Part shown: one piece after another, positions 11,998 through 25,262 of the stretch
Numbering within the stretch: position 1 is the first letter of the stretch
Layout of the letters: every line of letters starts with the position of its first letter
Origin: Epiperipatus broadwayi
Lineage: Eukaryota; Onychophora; Udeonychophora; Euonychophora; Peripatidae
Direction of reading: 5' to 3'
DNA length: 64,000 nt
Assembly: GCA_028023455.1 (NCBI GenBank)
Contig: JAQFVV010000020.1
Coordinates: 6,679,092 to 6,743,091, forward strand
Position numbers and translations under genes: made by a program
The notes under the pieces: generated by a model
The model's input: only the letters and a program-made list of their open reading frames with translations
What the model was told of the DNA's origin: nothing
The model's database searches: none

Positions 11998-13535
11998 TAT
12001 TACTATTGTAATGGATTTATTTCTTAAAAATTCATTGTTATCATTATTTAACTATGTCTTGGGCAAAATAATTGAAACAATCTCATATACATCATGAAAG
12101 AAATACAAAATGCTTTAATGAATTATTATCCAAGTTATTCTACAATTAATGTTTGATTACAAACCTGCTTTATTATATACTTTGCTATTATTAGTATGAG
12201 AATTATGAATTTCAAACCTTACTCTCTAATAACATTTGCTTTATCTTTAAATAATATTTGCTCCTAAACCTCATTAGTAAAAATACTTTTCCAAGAGATG
12301 AGTGGAAAGTTAACATAATATAATACCAGAAATTTCCAGTGCCATATTTAAAAATATTTTCATAAAACCATTAATATGTTTGTGGACTTATGTGTTGGGA
12401 AATCTCCTGTTTGTAGAAACAGTGTTGAATGCTGTATATCTAGTTGTAAATTTGCTGCATTTTTAACAAATGGAAAAAAAATTTGTTGGCAGAACTGTAT
12501 CCTGATAAATGGTGAACACTTCAGAATGAAGATCATTTAATTAAATTTTGGTAAACTGGGTATAATTTGAAATTGTAATTTTGTGTTTTTTTTGTACTCT
12601 ACCATGTGTTTTGTTTGTTTTATTGTGTATTTTGTCTGATATATTTTATGCATTATTTAGCAACTATAATATTCAGAAGTTTGCAAAATATTTGCTATTT
12701 ATAATACTCTATCATTTAAAAATGTTGTTTTGTCCCCTATTATGAGTAATTTATCTATTTAGATGAATATGTTTATGCATAACCAGTGAAGATGTTGTAT
12801 ATTTTTATTTTATTGTTTTAGGTCATGTTTTTGTTAGGCCAGGTTTGCAAATAACTTTATTATTGGTTTTATGCATTGGTTAATAATTATAATATTTGTT
12901 TAGGAGATTGTGGCATTCTCTCTTTTGTTTTATTGTTTAAGTTTATGTTGCCATTATATTATCCAAGAGATTATAGCTAAGTCTCATGTGGATGTTTATT
13001 TCATTATTATATTTTTAAAAGATGGTTGCTTTGTCTCTCTTTTGTATTTATTTTTTTATCACATATATTTTATAAAGACTGTTACTTTGTCTCTCTTCTG
13101 ATAGTATTTTTCATGATTGATATTTTTCATATTTCATATTTAGTATAAATGCTTTATTTAAGGCATCTCTATTGTTCCTAATATTTTTGGTGGCTCATTT
13201 TCATTTCCCTCTTATGTTCAGAGACAAAGGTCCTAGCATATTTGTGTGCCCTCAAAATGTAGGTACTCCTTTTGAGTTCATGACATAATTAGGTTCATTG
13301 CCTCACGTATCACTTCCTCTTGAATTTATTATATCATATATCTTGTATGGAGCCATGTGTTGTGCATTTCCATGACTTTATTATTTTGGCAAATGTTATT
13401 GTTAGTTGTTTTGAAGAATATAATATTTTCTTCAATTGCATTCTTGAATATGCCAAGTGTAAGTTAGAGATGGTTCTGATGTGTCGGTCTGTCTTGCTGT
13501 GCTTTGCCAGCATTGTAGAGCATAAAATTGAGTTA
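11998..13535. other. AT-rich interval, nothing recognisable
   Basis: The stretch 12.6-13.2 kb is T-rich with loosely repeated TTTGTCTCTCTTTTGT-like phrases, probably degenerate tandem sequence. No supported gene. Open frames around 13320-13589 overlap the left edge of a family A element and look like chance. Confidence 0.4.
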
Positions 13536-13647
13536 TTAAAACATGCAAAACTCTCTATACATATTGCCATTCAGTGCAAGCCAGAATAATCAATGGGTGC
13601 CAGAAGACTTGTGCATAAAATCTCCATCTAGGGCCTACTCATCATTA

Positions 13648-13689
13648 TCCCCAGACTAGTTTCTGGCCTGTGACATTAGTCAGTGTGGA
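13648..13689 (-). ncRNA. Decayed hammerhead ribozyme (family A)
   Basis: Core CTGACTA on the minus strand (position 8 G to T); GAAACTAGTC and the stem I strand TGGGGA are kept. Expected inactive. Confidence 0.55.
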
Positions 13690-14061
13690 GTCTTGGATCT
13701 GAGAACACTGCACCTAGATCTTAAGATCTAATGCAACCCTCCAGCAGCCACCTTTTATCTCTACTTAATTACAAAACTATGAGATTTAAATTGAAAACAA
13801 TATAATACATTCAATCCTAAGCTCATCAGCTTATATATAGTGGTGGCTATGGTTATTAAAAAACCAAAGACACCAAAATGTATGGGTACTGAACTGCATT
13901 CAGAACTATATGACCATATAAGCTGATGAGCTTATATTGAAAATATTATAGTGTTTTCAATTTAAGTCTCATAGTTTTGTAGTTAAGTAGAGATAAAAGG
14001 TGGCTGCTGGACAGTTGCATTAGATCCTAAGATCTAGGTGCACTGCTCTCATATCCAAGGC

Positions 14062-14103
14062 TCCTCACTGAAGAAGGCCACATGCCAGAAACTAGTCTGG
14101 GGA
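14062..14103 (+). ncRNA. Hammerhead ribozyme, intact core (family A)
   Basis: Stem I TCCTCA (14062-14067) with TGGGGA (14098-14103), five Watson-Crick pairs and one G-T; core CTGAAGA (14068-14074); stem II GGC/GCC around CACAT, bracketed by an A/A mismatch at its base; GAAA (14088-14091); stem III C-TA-G; cleavage predicted after C14097. All invariant residues are present. The A/A at the base of stem II is the family norm and departs from the usual G-C, so activity may be modest. Confidence 0.75.
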
Positions 14104-14270
14104 TATTGGATGAGTAGGCACTAGATGGGGATTTTATGCACAAGCCTTCAGGCATCCATTGATTACTCTGGCTTGCACTGAGTGGCAATACTTTTAGAGA
14201 GAGTTGCCTGTTTTAATAACAGTTAAGAGCAAGCATAAGAAATGGTGATCATGTGATGTTTATTGGCCTA

Positions 14271-16673
14271 AAATCGATAGTCATTTATTTAAAAATTTAA
14301 AATTGTATTTATAGATCTAAATAAGTAATATATATCACTTCTAGCATTGAGTTCACCACTAGATTGGTAAGACATGCTTAGTATTTAACTATACTCATTG
14401 TTGGGACAACGTCGTAGTATGATTGTTATATGTAAAAATATAGAACTTCACATGATAATGTTTCCATTTAATAAAAGGCTTTTATCAGTCAGACAAATTC
14501 ACAATAGTTAGTGACCATTTAATTTGTAAATTTATTTATTTTTTAACGTAAGCTGTAAGCTTCAAAATTTATTTCATATAGTGATTGAATAGCTTAATGT
14601 AAAAATTGTAGATTTCCAAATTTGTTGTTTATTTGATTATTCTTATTGTTTAAATAAATGTTATATTTTATTGTTACATTTGTGTATAGCTTTAATATCA
14701 TCTCAATAATATACTACTTATTCAGAAATCCTAACATTATATAATCAATGATACAATAATATTTTAAGTTAGTCATTAAGTGTACAAACCCATAAAATTG
14801 AAGATAATAATAATTCTGTTAGAATGATCTTCAGATGTTAAGAATGCATCTAAGAAATCAAATATTCTTTCATTTTCTTAATATTAAATGATCAATTTAA
14901 TTCATATGCAATTATTAAAGGAAGATAGATTTTTAAATAAAATTATTATTTGTGTTTTTATAAGATTGTAATTGATTATCTATCATAAATTTAATGTTTA
15001 AATTATTTATCTTAAAATTATAAGAAAGATTTGGCATGAGTTATTAATAGAATATCCTGAGTGGCCATAAAATCCTGTATTGAATGCTATCTTAGTAGAT
15101 TATTATTACCTTATTCTAAATTAACAGTTTCTATATATTTTATTTTAATTCAAATATTTTCTTTTAAATTTGCTATTATTGTTGTTGTAATTATAAATTT
15201 ATTAAATGCACACTGATTACATAAGTAATATTTACCGAGGCTGTAACCTCGAGAATATGCATGTAAAATGCGATAGTAAGGACCTCTACAGGTGTTTAAC
15301 CACAAGCTTATGCTATAAATTAAATAGATATTATCTTAGAAGTAAGAGTACGTCTCATATTTTCACTAGAATACCATTCATTGTTTAATAATTTATAAAT
15401 AAAATAAGAGCAAAATGTTAATATTAGAAATATTTATAAAAGAACTCCAAGATCTTATTATTGTAATTAATGATCAAAAGAAAATTGTTTTTGGTAACGA
15501 AATTATTTTGAAAATTAAAGAGGTACAAATAAAACCTAAGAAACATTATTATCCTTTATCAAGAGTTTTGAATTGTGGTCAGATCATTGCAATAAAATGT
15601 TGAGAATAGTGGTTGTGAGAGGTGTTATTATATGGAGGGTAGGTATAAAAATATTATGAGAAAGAATATATTATAACCTAACTACTCTTTGACATATGCT
15701 TTCAATATTAACACCACTTGTAATTTGTAAGAGGGGGTTATTTGCTCTCCTGCTTTTAAAAGTTATTAAATGTTAATTAGCATATTTATAATGCTTAGTT
15801 ATTACCATCGCTGTGGCTTTTTTTATTATAACATACATCATATATGAGAACACTGAGCTTAGCCTATATCATCATATAATTTGAGTTGAAAGCCTATTAT
15901 TTGGCTGATTGTGATTTTATTTTTAGTTTTTATGATAAAGTAATTATATAATCATTCATACTTATTTAGATTATAATTTTCACTTGCCCCACGTGTTCCC
16001 CTCCACTCATTTATAAGATACTGAGAAATTGTTTTGAAGCATTTGGTGGCAATCCTATTCATCTCATTTAGGTCATAATATATATATATTGTTTTATAAT
16101 GTACATCAATTTTAAATAAAATTAACAATAGTGAATTTAATTTTAAATAAAATTTATTTATACATACATTCTTTTTATATCATCAAACTAAGTTTTGTTC
16201 CCTATAGTTATCTTTTCTAGAACAATTCTAGTGAATATCATTGAAAATCTGATAAAGTAAATATAAAATAAATTAGTTAATAAATGAATAAACCATTGTG
16301 AATGAAGACCTTTAGAAGGAGTGGCTATAGAATCATGTGATAATTAGAAGTAGATGTTTTGAAAATATTTCTATAAAGAACCAAAACTTTTTGGTGATGT
16401 AAATGAATTTTATTTAAAATTGATCATGTTTTACTATTTTCAATGAAGTAAAGTCCAAATGACAGAAGTATTAGGAGTATTCATGAAAAATATATAAATG
16501 ATTGAATAAGAATTAAGATTATATTTTCAGAAGTATTTTTACTACTGTTAAGTAAGTATTTGATGAAAAAAATGTGAAAACTGATTTCTCAAAGCTTTCT
16601 GTGATGTTACTGGAAGGATGATTAGCAACAGTTTAGGCCTTCAGTAGGGGGGCAAATTGCTTCATTATAAAAG
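14271..16673. other. AT-rich interval with two short open frames of unknown nature
   Basis: Mostly featureless. A locally GC-richer patch at 15206-15375 and the following 62-codon frame at 15415-15603 (rich in Ile, Lys and Val, ending LNCGQIIAIKC) are the only candidates for decayed coding sequence. I recognise neither, and AT-rich DNA produces such frames by chance. Confidence 0.35.
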
Positions 16674-16686
16674 GGATTTAACTCAT

Positions 16687-16923
16687 TAAAACAGACAAAA
16701 CTCACTACATATATCGTCACACACAGCAAGCTAGAGTAATTAATGGATCCCAGAAGGTTTGTGCATAAAATCCCCATCTAGTGCCTACTCATCCAATATC
16801 CCCAGACTAGTTTCTGGCTTATGGCCTTCATTAGTGAGGAGCCTTGGATCTGATAGTGAGTTTTGCCTGTTTTAACAACAGTTATACACAAGCATAAGAG
16901 GAGGTGGTCATGTGATGTTTATT
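16687..16923. mobile_element. Family A element, internally deleted, 13-bp duplication
   Basis: A 237-bp copy: the left arm to the hammerhead, then a jump (GATCTGATAGTGAG) straight to the right terminus TTTTGCCTGTTTTAACAAC and GTGATGTTTATT. Perfect 13-bp flanks GGATTTAACTCAT lie at 16674-16686 and 16924-16936. The clean duplication fixes both ends of the element. Confidence 0.8.
16799..16840 (-). ncRNA. Decayed hammerhead ribozyme (family A)
   Basis: Core CTAATGA on the minus strand (position 5 G to A, an essential residue). Stem I and GAAACTAGTC are intact. Confidence 0.55.
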
Positions 16924-17780
16924 GGATTTAACTCATGTTTTATTATACTCAAAACATATGACCTCATAGTGTTAAAAAATGTACGCAGAATGTTTAAAAC
17001 AGAAAAGGACATGGGAAATAATGTTGACAATAACATGTAATAAGCACATTGTCATGTGATAATTTATAATAATTCACAAGCAATTGCATTTTTAAAATGT
17101 TTCCACTAATGTCACTGACATGGAATGTGTAATAACTTTTACAATTAAAATACTTTGCATATTAGCACCCCAGTGGAGCATAAACAATAATATGACCATT
17201 ATCTATAAAATTATCATCTTCTATTTGCCAACATTAATAGCTATAATGACTCAATCATTTTTCACGATTTTCCATTAAGTTATTTAGAAGTTGGACAGCA
17301 GTAAAATACCAATAGATTGAATTTTTGCAGATATTTGCATTAGGAATCTCACTTTATATAGTCTGTGAATAAAATATATGAAAAAATAGTAGGGTATTAG
17401 TTTAAAATGGTTTTAAATCTATTTAGAATTTACTATTTAGATCAGTAATTCGATTATTGAATTATGCCTTAGCAATTCATTTACTTTATCTTTAATTTGC
17501 TATGAAAATTTTTTTATACTAATATAACTTTATCTATGTAAGAACTTATTTTATACAAAGTATTTAAGTCTGGTAATAATTAGTATTTCTTTGTTGCACA
17601 TAAAAAAAAAAATTTGTCTTAATTGCACTAACTTCAATGCAAATAGAATATCATTACACTGAATATTTGTTACTCCAAAATTACTGATATCCAGATAAAA
17701 ATTCAAAAATTATCTTTATCTTTTTGTAATATATAAGTTAGATTGTATTATACATTATATTGTTGTTAATAAAATAAATT

Positions 17781-18012
17781 TACCATATAATACTAAATCA
17801 TCCATGCACTTTATTACTGTTACACAATGCTTTATTTACTACCCTCTTTTACAGTTTCGATTGCCCAGCAATCTTCTTCAGAACTTTTATATCTCCTAAC
17901 TTCAAGCAGAAGATTGCTGGGTCAATCGAATCTGTAAACTGTAAAAGTGGGTGATAAATAAAGCATTGTGTAACAGTAATAAAGTGCATGGATGATTTAG
18001 TGTTATATGGTA
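17781..18012. repeat. Long hairpin MITE-like repeat (family D)
   Basis: Near-perfect arms of about 95 bases: CCATATAATACTAAATCATC at the left pairs with the right end GATGATTTAGTGTTATATGG, and the GCACTTTATTACTGTTACAC block also pairs. TA precedes the left arm and follows the right arm, compatible with a TA target duplication of Tc1/mariner-type MITEs. The centre holds GATTGC-TGG-GCAATC followed by GAAACTGTAAAAG on the minus strand, a hammerhead-like core without a convincing stem I. Confidence 0.65.
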
Positions 18013-18595
18013 TACATTTGGTAATGCAATAAGAAAGCGTAGTTAAAATAAATTTATATAATATACAAAAAGTATTTATATATAAACCAAACTCTAAATA
18101 AAAAAATTAATATATTTTTTTAATTTTTAGTAGTTTTGATTTATTATAAGGAAATAATTTATCCAGAGATTTTTAGATCAGTGGTGTTTTTCTCATCCTA
18201 TATCATTTTTTTAGTTATTACAAATATTCATTTGGTCAGACTATGAGGCATTACAAAAATGTCTAAATGGATTCCCCATCTGATTTTGTAAGTTAATATC
18301 AAGATTTTTTTTCTAAATTAGCCATCATGAAATTAAAATAAAAATGATTTTTTTTATATATATAATCCATTACGGAGTAAAGACATAATTGCCAAAAAGA
18401 GCTAAATATTATTAAACTAATTAGTAGCTGAAGAATATATTTAAAAAAGTTTCCGTTTGGTCAATTCAAATGAAGCAATTGTGCTCAACTTGTGGATTCG
18501 AGATCTTGACCATTACACGGTCACTATAGCAACTGATCATATGATTAAGTAGTGATATTGACTCTTCTTTACTAATATTAAAAATTTAAATATTT

Positions 18596-18684
18596 TTTTA
18601 TATGTCAAAGTGTTGACTGGGAAGCGGACCCGGGCCTGCTGCTTGAAATCAGCTATGCTAACCGTTAGGCCACCATCGCTTGAT
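18596..18684 (-). repeat. tRNA-derived mini-SINE
   Basis: On the minus strand: TGGCCTAACGGTTAGC (A-box-like), an anticodon-arm-like GCTG...CAGC, GGGTCCGCTTCCC (B-box-like), then GTCAACACTTTGACATATAA and a T/A-rich tail. It matches the SINE at 41.7 kb over the B-box and tail. Pol III boxes suggest an internal promoter. It lacks flanking duplications that I can define. Confidence 0.65.
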
Positions 18685-19458
18685 TTTGATTACCAAAAGT
18701 TATATTGAAAATATTTTTAGCTGTAGGATCTGCATTAAAATTAAAAGCTGGGTGCTTAATATTTGCATTAATTTTTTTTTCCAATTTACTCACCTTTTTA
18801 CTTCAGTGATTTCATTTGCATGAATTTTTTTATCTCTGATATTTTCAGAGAAGATTACATTGTTTTATAGACTAATCAACGTGAATTTTATAATTAAAAG
18901 TGCTCTCATACTGATTAGTAATTCAAGCAAATAATGTCATTTAATAATTTCATTATTTAAAAATTGTGTACAAATAAAAATGCTCTTAATTTAGTTACTA
19001 ATCAAATTTGAAATACATGTATGCATATTTATACAAACTTGTTGGAATTTACACTAAGTAAATATCACGTGATTTTTCCAGCTTACTTTTAAAATCTGTA
19101 TTAGGGCAGTAATTTAACCTGTTCTAGAGCTACCTATTATACAATGAAGTAATCACTGAAAACTCTATACCTGATTGGTTTCTTTAACAAGATGCTTTAC
19201 ATTACGACATAAACACCTACTCTTAGTTAAATGGTACAAAAAGTAATGGTGATTAATACATATATATGTAAATCTAATCTTTTAAAGATGAAATCTAGTA
19301 GACAAAACCTAGTCTGGAAATTCACTTGGAATTGCTATCTAGTGCCCATTAATTATTTAAATTTACAATAAATAGATATGGAGAAGAGTAAGTAGAATGG
19401 ATTATTGCTTCTAATTACCATAATGGAAAAATATATATATTTATATATTCTTCAGTTG

Positions 19459-19500
19459 AATTCACCAGAACAAGTTATGTGATACTTATAAAAAATTATG
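19459..19500 (+). repeat. Direct repeat, left copy
   Basis: AATTCACCAGAACAAGTTAT followed by GTGATACTTATAAAAAATTA. A second copy lies at 21343-21383, about 1.88 kb away, and the GTGATACTTATAAAAAATTA part repeats immediately downstream (19502-19521). It could mark an old insertion between the copies. Confidence 0.5.
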
Positions 19501-19521
19501 TGTGATACTTATAAAAAATTA

Positions 19522-21342
19522 ATTTACAATGATCAAAAGTTGATAATAAATGCTACTATCTAGACCCAAGGAGAGAAAGAGATCTTTAACATTGCTCAGA
19601 CAATTGAGGAACAGGATAGAGAAACATATGTTAGCCAACAAATAAAATAAATATCAAATTTGTAAAATTTATTAATTCAAAAATTATTAGTGTAAAATAA
19701 GTATTGGTCAAAGAAAAACATAAATATTAGACCCAATCTGCAAGCTTATTGGTCTGAGAGTGCAAATGAATATTATAGGAGCAAACCCTTCAGCAGATAA
19801 TTTTGTTTCTCACCTTAGCTTAAAGGGAATTATAATTTGTTTCTGCCAGTAATTTATCTAAACAAATTCCACTTTTGTTTAATTAGAGATTTAAAAAAAA
19901 GATCTTGTACAGAAGTCAACGAACAATGCAGAGCGATCATTCCCTAAAATCCAGTAAAACATCAGGACATAATAAGAATGTCATATGCCTGCAAACACTC
20001 ATAAGAAGTTTGCTACAAATATGACTCTTAAAGAATATTGCTACAAATACAACTCTTAAGGTTAACTCTGACAAACCAAGAAAAAAGATTGTGATTTTAT
20101 GTAATCTTAAATTGAAAGCACAATCTCTACAGTTTATGCAAACCAGAATCATATCACCGATAAATCACTAGCCAAAAGATTTATGGTCTGCATGAAAGGC
20201 AAACACACATTGAAATAATTAATTCTTTAAATAAAAAGGGGATAGGTGATGTAAAAAAGAAACTACTCATATCTGCCAAAGCTGTTAACAATAATTAAGG
20301 ATATAAAACAAAAAACAATAAGTATAAAATGTAAACTCACAATACACTCTTCGACAAAGAAATTTAAAATAGAAAATCTTAATCTAATTCTTTAATATAT
20401 ATAATAAAAATATTTACAAATAATTTATTATTGGTCCATTTTTTTTTGTATTAAGCTGAGATAAGCAAAGAGATTTAAACTAAGAGATTTTATCCCTGGT
20501 TGCGATATAAAACTATTTGTTTACCTTCAAGGCATACCATTTTGTCCAGCTGATTTCTTCCAGTGGTATGGTCAACATAAAATTCCTTACTAAGGTTTTT
20601 GATTTTTATTTATCTGGTCAAGAGTATAAAGACAATATTTAGGATCAGTTCTGGACTAGGACATTAAAGCATGTTCATGGTAAACACAATTTCAGGCTTG
20701 GGGTTCATCTTTAGATTTAGATGGCTTAGCACTGTATATTTTTAATCTAGTTCTTCAAGGTAGGTAATTTCTGCATTTTGAATGAATGATTTTGCTTAGC
20801 AATTGTCAAGCAGCAAATATAAAAGTCTATATCAGTAGTCCGCCCTTTGCAAATATAAAAATTATATAGGTCAGCAGCCCACCATTAGTGAATATAAAGT
20901 TATAATAATAACAACCAAAAACATGGAGCTTTTATATGCAACTGTTATCTCCCATCTAATCTTGATTACAAATTTAACCAGGGTTATTTTTATCATCCAC
21001 TTAAACTTAATTAAAAACAAAATCTAACCAGGAGTCTTATCTTTTTTTAAATGTTAATTAAATCTAAGTACATAAGAAAATAAGTCTCAGCTTTTAAAAT
21101 AGATTAAAACCGAAATGCAAAAGAAAATAATTATCTTAATTATTAAAATTATATAATCTGAAAAATATGATTGAGTATGTGAGCTATAGCACTTACTCTT
21201 AATAAAATAAAATATCTAAAACTTTTAAATACAATTTTCTTTTAAAATCTTTATAACTTATACAATTTGGTTTTGATTTTCTGATAGTTGCTTTTGAAGC
21301 AGATAAAGCATCTGGTTTAATTTATACATTCTTCTGATGATG
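19522..21342. other. AT-rich interval between direct repeats
   Basis: No frame or domain is recognised. Degenerate tandem pieces near 20813-20890 (CAAATATAAA...CAGTAGTCCGCC / CAGCAGCCCACC) repeat with a period of about 36-40 bases. Confidence 0.4.
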
Positions 21343-21383
21343 AATTAACCAGAACAAGTTATGTGATACTTATAAAAATTGAG
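21343..21383 (+). repeat. Direct repeat, right copy
   Basis: AATTAACCAGAACAAGTTAT plus GTGATACTTATAAAAATTGA, nearly identical to 19459-19500. Confidence 0.5.
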
Positions 21384-21798
21384 TGGAAAAAGATGCATTT
21401 ACATACTGTGTAGTAAAAGTAAGTTAAAGGGAGTCATATAATATATATAGCTTATATATAAAGAGACAAATAAATCCAAGAACATATTGAACATGACTTA
21501 AACTTAATAAATTATAAGTTATTCTTTTTTCTTTTCATTTCACATGGTTTAAATATTTATTTTTATTAATAATAAATAGTTAAGTAGTTAAGATTACTAA
21601 GTCTGAATATAGATTTAAAAAAAAAATCTTATATCAAAATAATGTCATAAAAGATTAACAGATTTACTCTTAAATTCATCTTTAGACATTTCAGTATCAA
21701 TAGAAAAAATATAATCTAAAAATAGCATTCATTAGTTACAAGCTTCTAACAAAAAAGTATTATTTATTTTCTAAAATTATGTTAAATCATAAATTCTA

Positions 21799-22110
<312 letters not shown>

Positions 22111-23334
22111 AACTGAATGGTTTATTGTTTGGGAAATTCAAGCACTGAAAGTAAAAGCTGAAAGCATAATCTAATAGACCTTGAACTCCAAAGTCTATCA
22201 CAACTGTAAATCATGCAGAGTAATTCTATAAATAACATCCAGAATTATATAGATGAAAACATATGACATCTAGGTGATATAAATAAACCCTCTACTTTAC
22301 TATTGCATTAAACTAAATATTGTTAAGCTTAAATAACAATGGATAATTGTATAGTAAATCATGAGGTTAGATTTAATGGGAATATGATATCTCCATCTAT
22401 CAATAAAGCATATCATAGGTGTATTTTTGTTTTACAGTCAGTGCATCAATATTTATGTGAGTAACCCAAACTAAAGGAATCATTTACTTTTTAGCTGACA
22501 TTGTTGGCTACCTTTGTTGTCTTATAGCTAATGACATGCAAGGAGAATTCTAAACTTGATTGTGACCTAAAGAAATTTCCAAGCTTCATACTGCCTGATT
22601 ATAAACATAAAAGATGGATTCAATAATTTCTTTATCATAAAATCTTTATGACAAAATAAAAAACTCAAAAGAATATAAACTGTTACTCAGTTTATATAAT
22701 AAAAAAGTTAATTTAAAAAGTATTGATCATTAAAAAGAGTAAAATATATCCAAATAAAGTTAACTTCAGGCAGATGTATTAATGATTTTGCTGTAAGAGC
22801 CATCTAACAATGGATCTCAAAAGCTAATAAATTACTATTCAATATATCTAATAAAAATATACATATAAAAATGATTATTCATTATAGAATTACAAAACAA
22901 TTAAGCTTTGTCTAAATCTATGGCTGACCACCTCTACTATTTTAGAAAATCACACACAATGCTTGATGTAAAAATCCAATTTAGTGGGAACAAATAGGTT
23001 AAATAGAATAATCAAACATCATGTTGACAATCAGTCAGTTGAAAGATATCAGGACTGTAAAGATGGATAATATTCAATTAAATTGTGAGTATATTTTACT
23101 TTCCAAAATGTTCAATATTCTTTCATTCCTTTTGCATTAATTATATTAAATAAATCTTTAATAAATTAAGTTATTTTTTGTACTTTCTAAAATGCTTTAA
23201 TTTATTTATCATAAAAGAACATTAAATAACTTAATTATTAATAAAATAACATAAAAGGAACAGTAAAAGTTTTAACTGCAGTTTATTAGGCCCTTCAATT
23301 CAGCTACTGTATATCCAGCTTCAACAGTTATTTA
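22111..23334. other. AT-rich interval, nothing recognisable
   Basis: No supported gene, repeat or RNA. Confidence 0.4.
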
Positions 23335-23462
23335 TTATAAGATTCATATTAAACAAGACAAAACTCTCCATACAGTAGTACCACCCTGTGCCAACCAGAG
23401 TAATCAATGGATGCCAGAAGGCTTGTGCATAAAATCTCTATCTAGTGCCTACTCATCCAATA

Positions 23463-23504
23463 TCCCCAGACTAGTTTCTAGCTTGTGGCCTTCGTCAGTG
23501 AGGA
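23463..23504 (-). ncRNA. Hammerhead ribozyme, intact core (family A)
   Basis: Minus strand: TCCTCA, CTGACGA, stem II GGC-CACAA-GCT with one G-T wobble, GAAA, C-TA-G, TC, TGGGGA. The GGC/GCT wobble is the intermediate between the GGC/GCC and AGC/GCT versions seen in other copies. Confidence 0.75.
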
Positions 23505-24190
23505 GCCTTGGATCTGAGAGCACTGCACTTAGATCTTAGGATCTAATGCAACCCTCCAGCAGCCACCTTTTATCTCTACTTAACTACAAAACTATGAGAA
23601 TGAAATTGAAAACACAATATTTTCTATCTAAGCTCAATAGCTTATATAGTCATATGGGGCTGAACTCAGTTCAGGACCCATACATTTTGGTGTCTTTGGT
23701 TCTTTAACAACCATAGCCCCACTATCCTATTAGGCAGAATTGGTGTTAAACCACTAAACATCACATGATCACCATCTCTTATACTAGCACATAATTGGTT
23801 ATTAAACAAGGCAAAACTCTCCATACAGTAGTTGATTACTCTGGTTGGTACAGGGGGGCACTACTGTATGGAGAGTTTTGCCTTGTTAAATAACAATTAT
23901 GTGCTAGTATAAGAGATGGTGATCATGTGATGTTTAGTGGTTTAACACTAATCCTGCCTAATAAGACAGTGGTGGCTATGATTGTTAAAGAGGCAAAGAC
24001 ACCAAAATGTATGGGTCCTGAACTGAGTTCAGATCCATATGACTATATAAGATATTGAGCTTAGATTAAAAATATTATTGTGGTTTCAATTTCAATCTAA
24101 TAGTTTTGTAGTTAAGTAGAGATAAAAGATGGCTGCTGGAGAGTTGCATTAGATCCTAAGATCTAAGTGCACTGCTCTCAAATCCAAGGC

Positions 24191-24232
24191 TCCTCACTGA
24201 CGAAGGCCACAAGCCAGAAACTAGTCTGGGGA
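24191..24232 (+). ncRNA. Hammerhead ribozyme, intact core (family A)
   Basis: Stem I TCCTCA (24191-24196) with TGGGGA (24227-24232); core CTGACGA; stem II GGC-CACAA-GCC; GAAA (24217-24220); stem III C-TA-G; predicted cleavage after C24226. This is the family A consensus sequence. Confidence 0.78.
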
Positions 24233-24406
24233 TATTGGATGAGTAGACACTAGATAGGGATTTTATGCACAAGCCTTCTGGCATCCATTGATTACTCTGG
24301 ATGGCACAGGGTGGCACTACTGCATGGAGAGTTTTGCCTTGTTTAATAACAATTATGTGCTAGTATAAGAGATGGTCATCATGCGATGTTTAGTGGTTAT
24401 AAGATT

Positions 24407-25017
24407 TATAGTTAGTGCTTATCAAAATCTACATAGATCAATGATGTTTAAATTCTACTCATGAAACAAATGGGTGCAATAATCATGGATTATCCTAAAT
24501 CTCTTGATGAGATTCCAGCTGGAACTAGGAAGGTCAAATCCACATGATTTCATTGTTGTACCTGAAAAAATTAGTCTGGAATTTTTAAAAATCCATTTTT
24601 ATGTCATGATTCTCTGATTGTAGATTCATGACTGAATATTCAGAAAATAAATCATGTTTTGAAAGATGTTTTATATGGTAAAAAGTATATCATGAGATAC
24701 AATTCCAATCTACTTAATGGCTTTTTTTCTTAATCAGAAGGTAATCAGTCATCAGCATGCATGTTATAGTGACTATACAGGATACTCTCAAACTGAAACA
24801 CAAGATAGAAACTTTTAAAAGATAAGAATGGCCATCTTATATAGGCCAATCTAAAGTATTTCAGAATGAGAGTATGAAGATATAATGTCCATAAATTTAT
24901 ATCCAATACATTATTAATTTATAGTTAAACTCAGGGAAATTTTCAAATTTATAACTGGTAAATATTAAATGATGTTAGAATTAATTTAGTAAAGTATGTT
25001 GATAAATAAATACTAAT
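24407..25017. other. AT-rich interval, nothing recognisable
   Basis: No supported feature. Confidence 0.4.
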
Positions 25018-25262
25018 ATACCTAGCAAGTTCATAAACAACTATCAATCCAAATGATAAGTTTGCCAACAATTACTAACCTAGTTGACAAGTTTGTAAAC
25101 AATTCTAATTTACCTGGCAAGCTTGATGAATTTATAAACTAAAGACTAACCCACCTGGTAAGTTTTTAAGCAGTTATTGACCTACCTAGTAATACTAATC
25201 TACTTAATAAATTCATAAATGATTATCGTCTCATCTAAGGAGTTTATAAACAACTAAAATAA
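25018..25262 (+). repeat. Degenerate tandem repeat, about 31-bp unit
   Basis: About seven diverged units of the form CTAACCTACCTGGCAAGTTT-TAAACAATTA, e.g. at 25018, 25079, 25108 and 25146. Units vary in length by insertion. It is an old minisatellite with no coding potential. Confidence 0.65.

Larger units (their letters stand above)
13536..14270. mobile_element. Family A full foldback element
   Basis: Two near-complete arms meet near 13920 (AGCTTATATATAG... and ...ATATAAGCTGATGAGC). Each arm contains in order: the CTCTCCATAC terminus, the GCCAGAAGRCTTGTGCATAAAATC block, a hammerhead, TTAGATCCTAAGATCTAG, GGTGGCTGCTGG, the Pol III-unlike AT spacer and ACACCAAAATGTATGGGTAC. The right arm extends to GTGATGTTTATTGGCCTAAA. 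The left hammerhead is mutated and the right is unbroken. No convincing target duplication. Confidence 0.75.
23345..24396. mobile_element. Family A composite element, 1.05 kb, 10-bp duplication
   Basis: Identical flanks TTATAAGATT lie at 23335-23344 and 24397-24406. Inside, a minus-oriented unit (hammerhead 23463-23504) runs to about 23840, where a short inverted terminus (ACTCTCCATACAGTAGTTGATTACTCTGG) forms a second foldback (written as one motif it spans 23816-23844), then a plus-oriented unit with a hammerhead at 24191-24232 follows. The arms share TTTTGGTGTCTTTGGTTC and its complement. Both hammerheads have unbroken cores. Confidence 0.8.

Noticed and set aside
15206-15603. Possible small gene with two open frames
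   Set aside because: No recognisable domain, composition close to random AT-rich translation, and no splice or promoter context.
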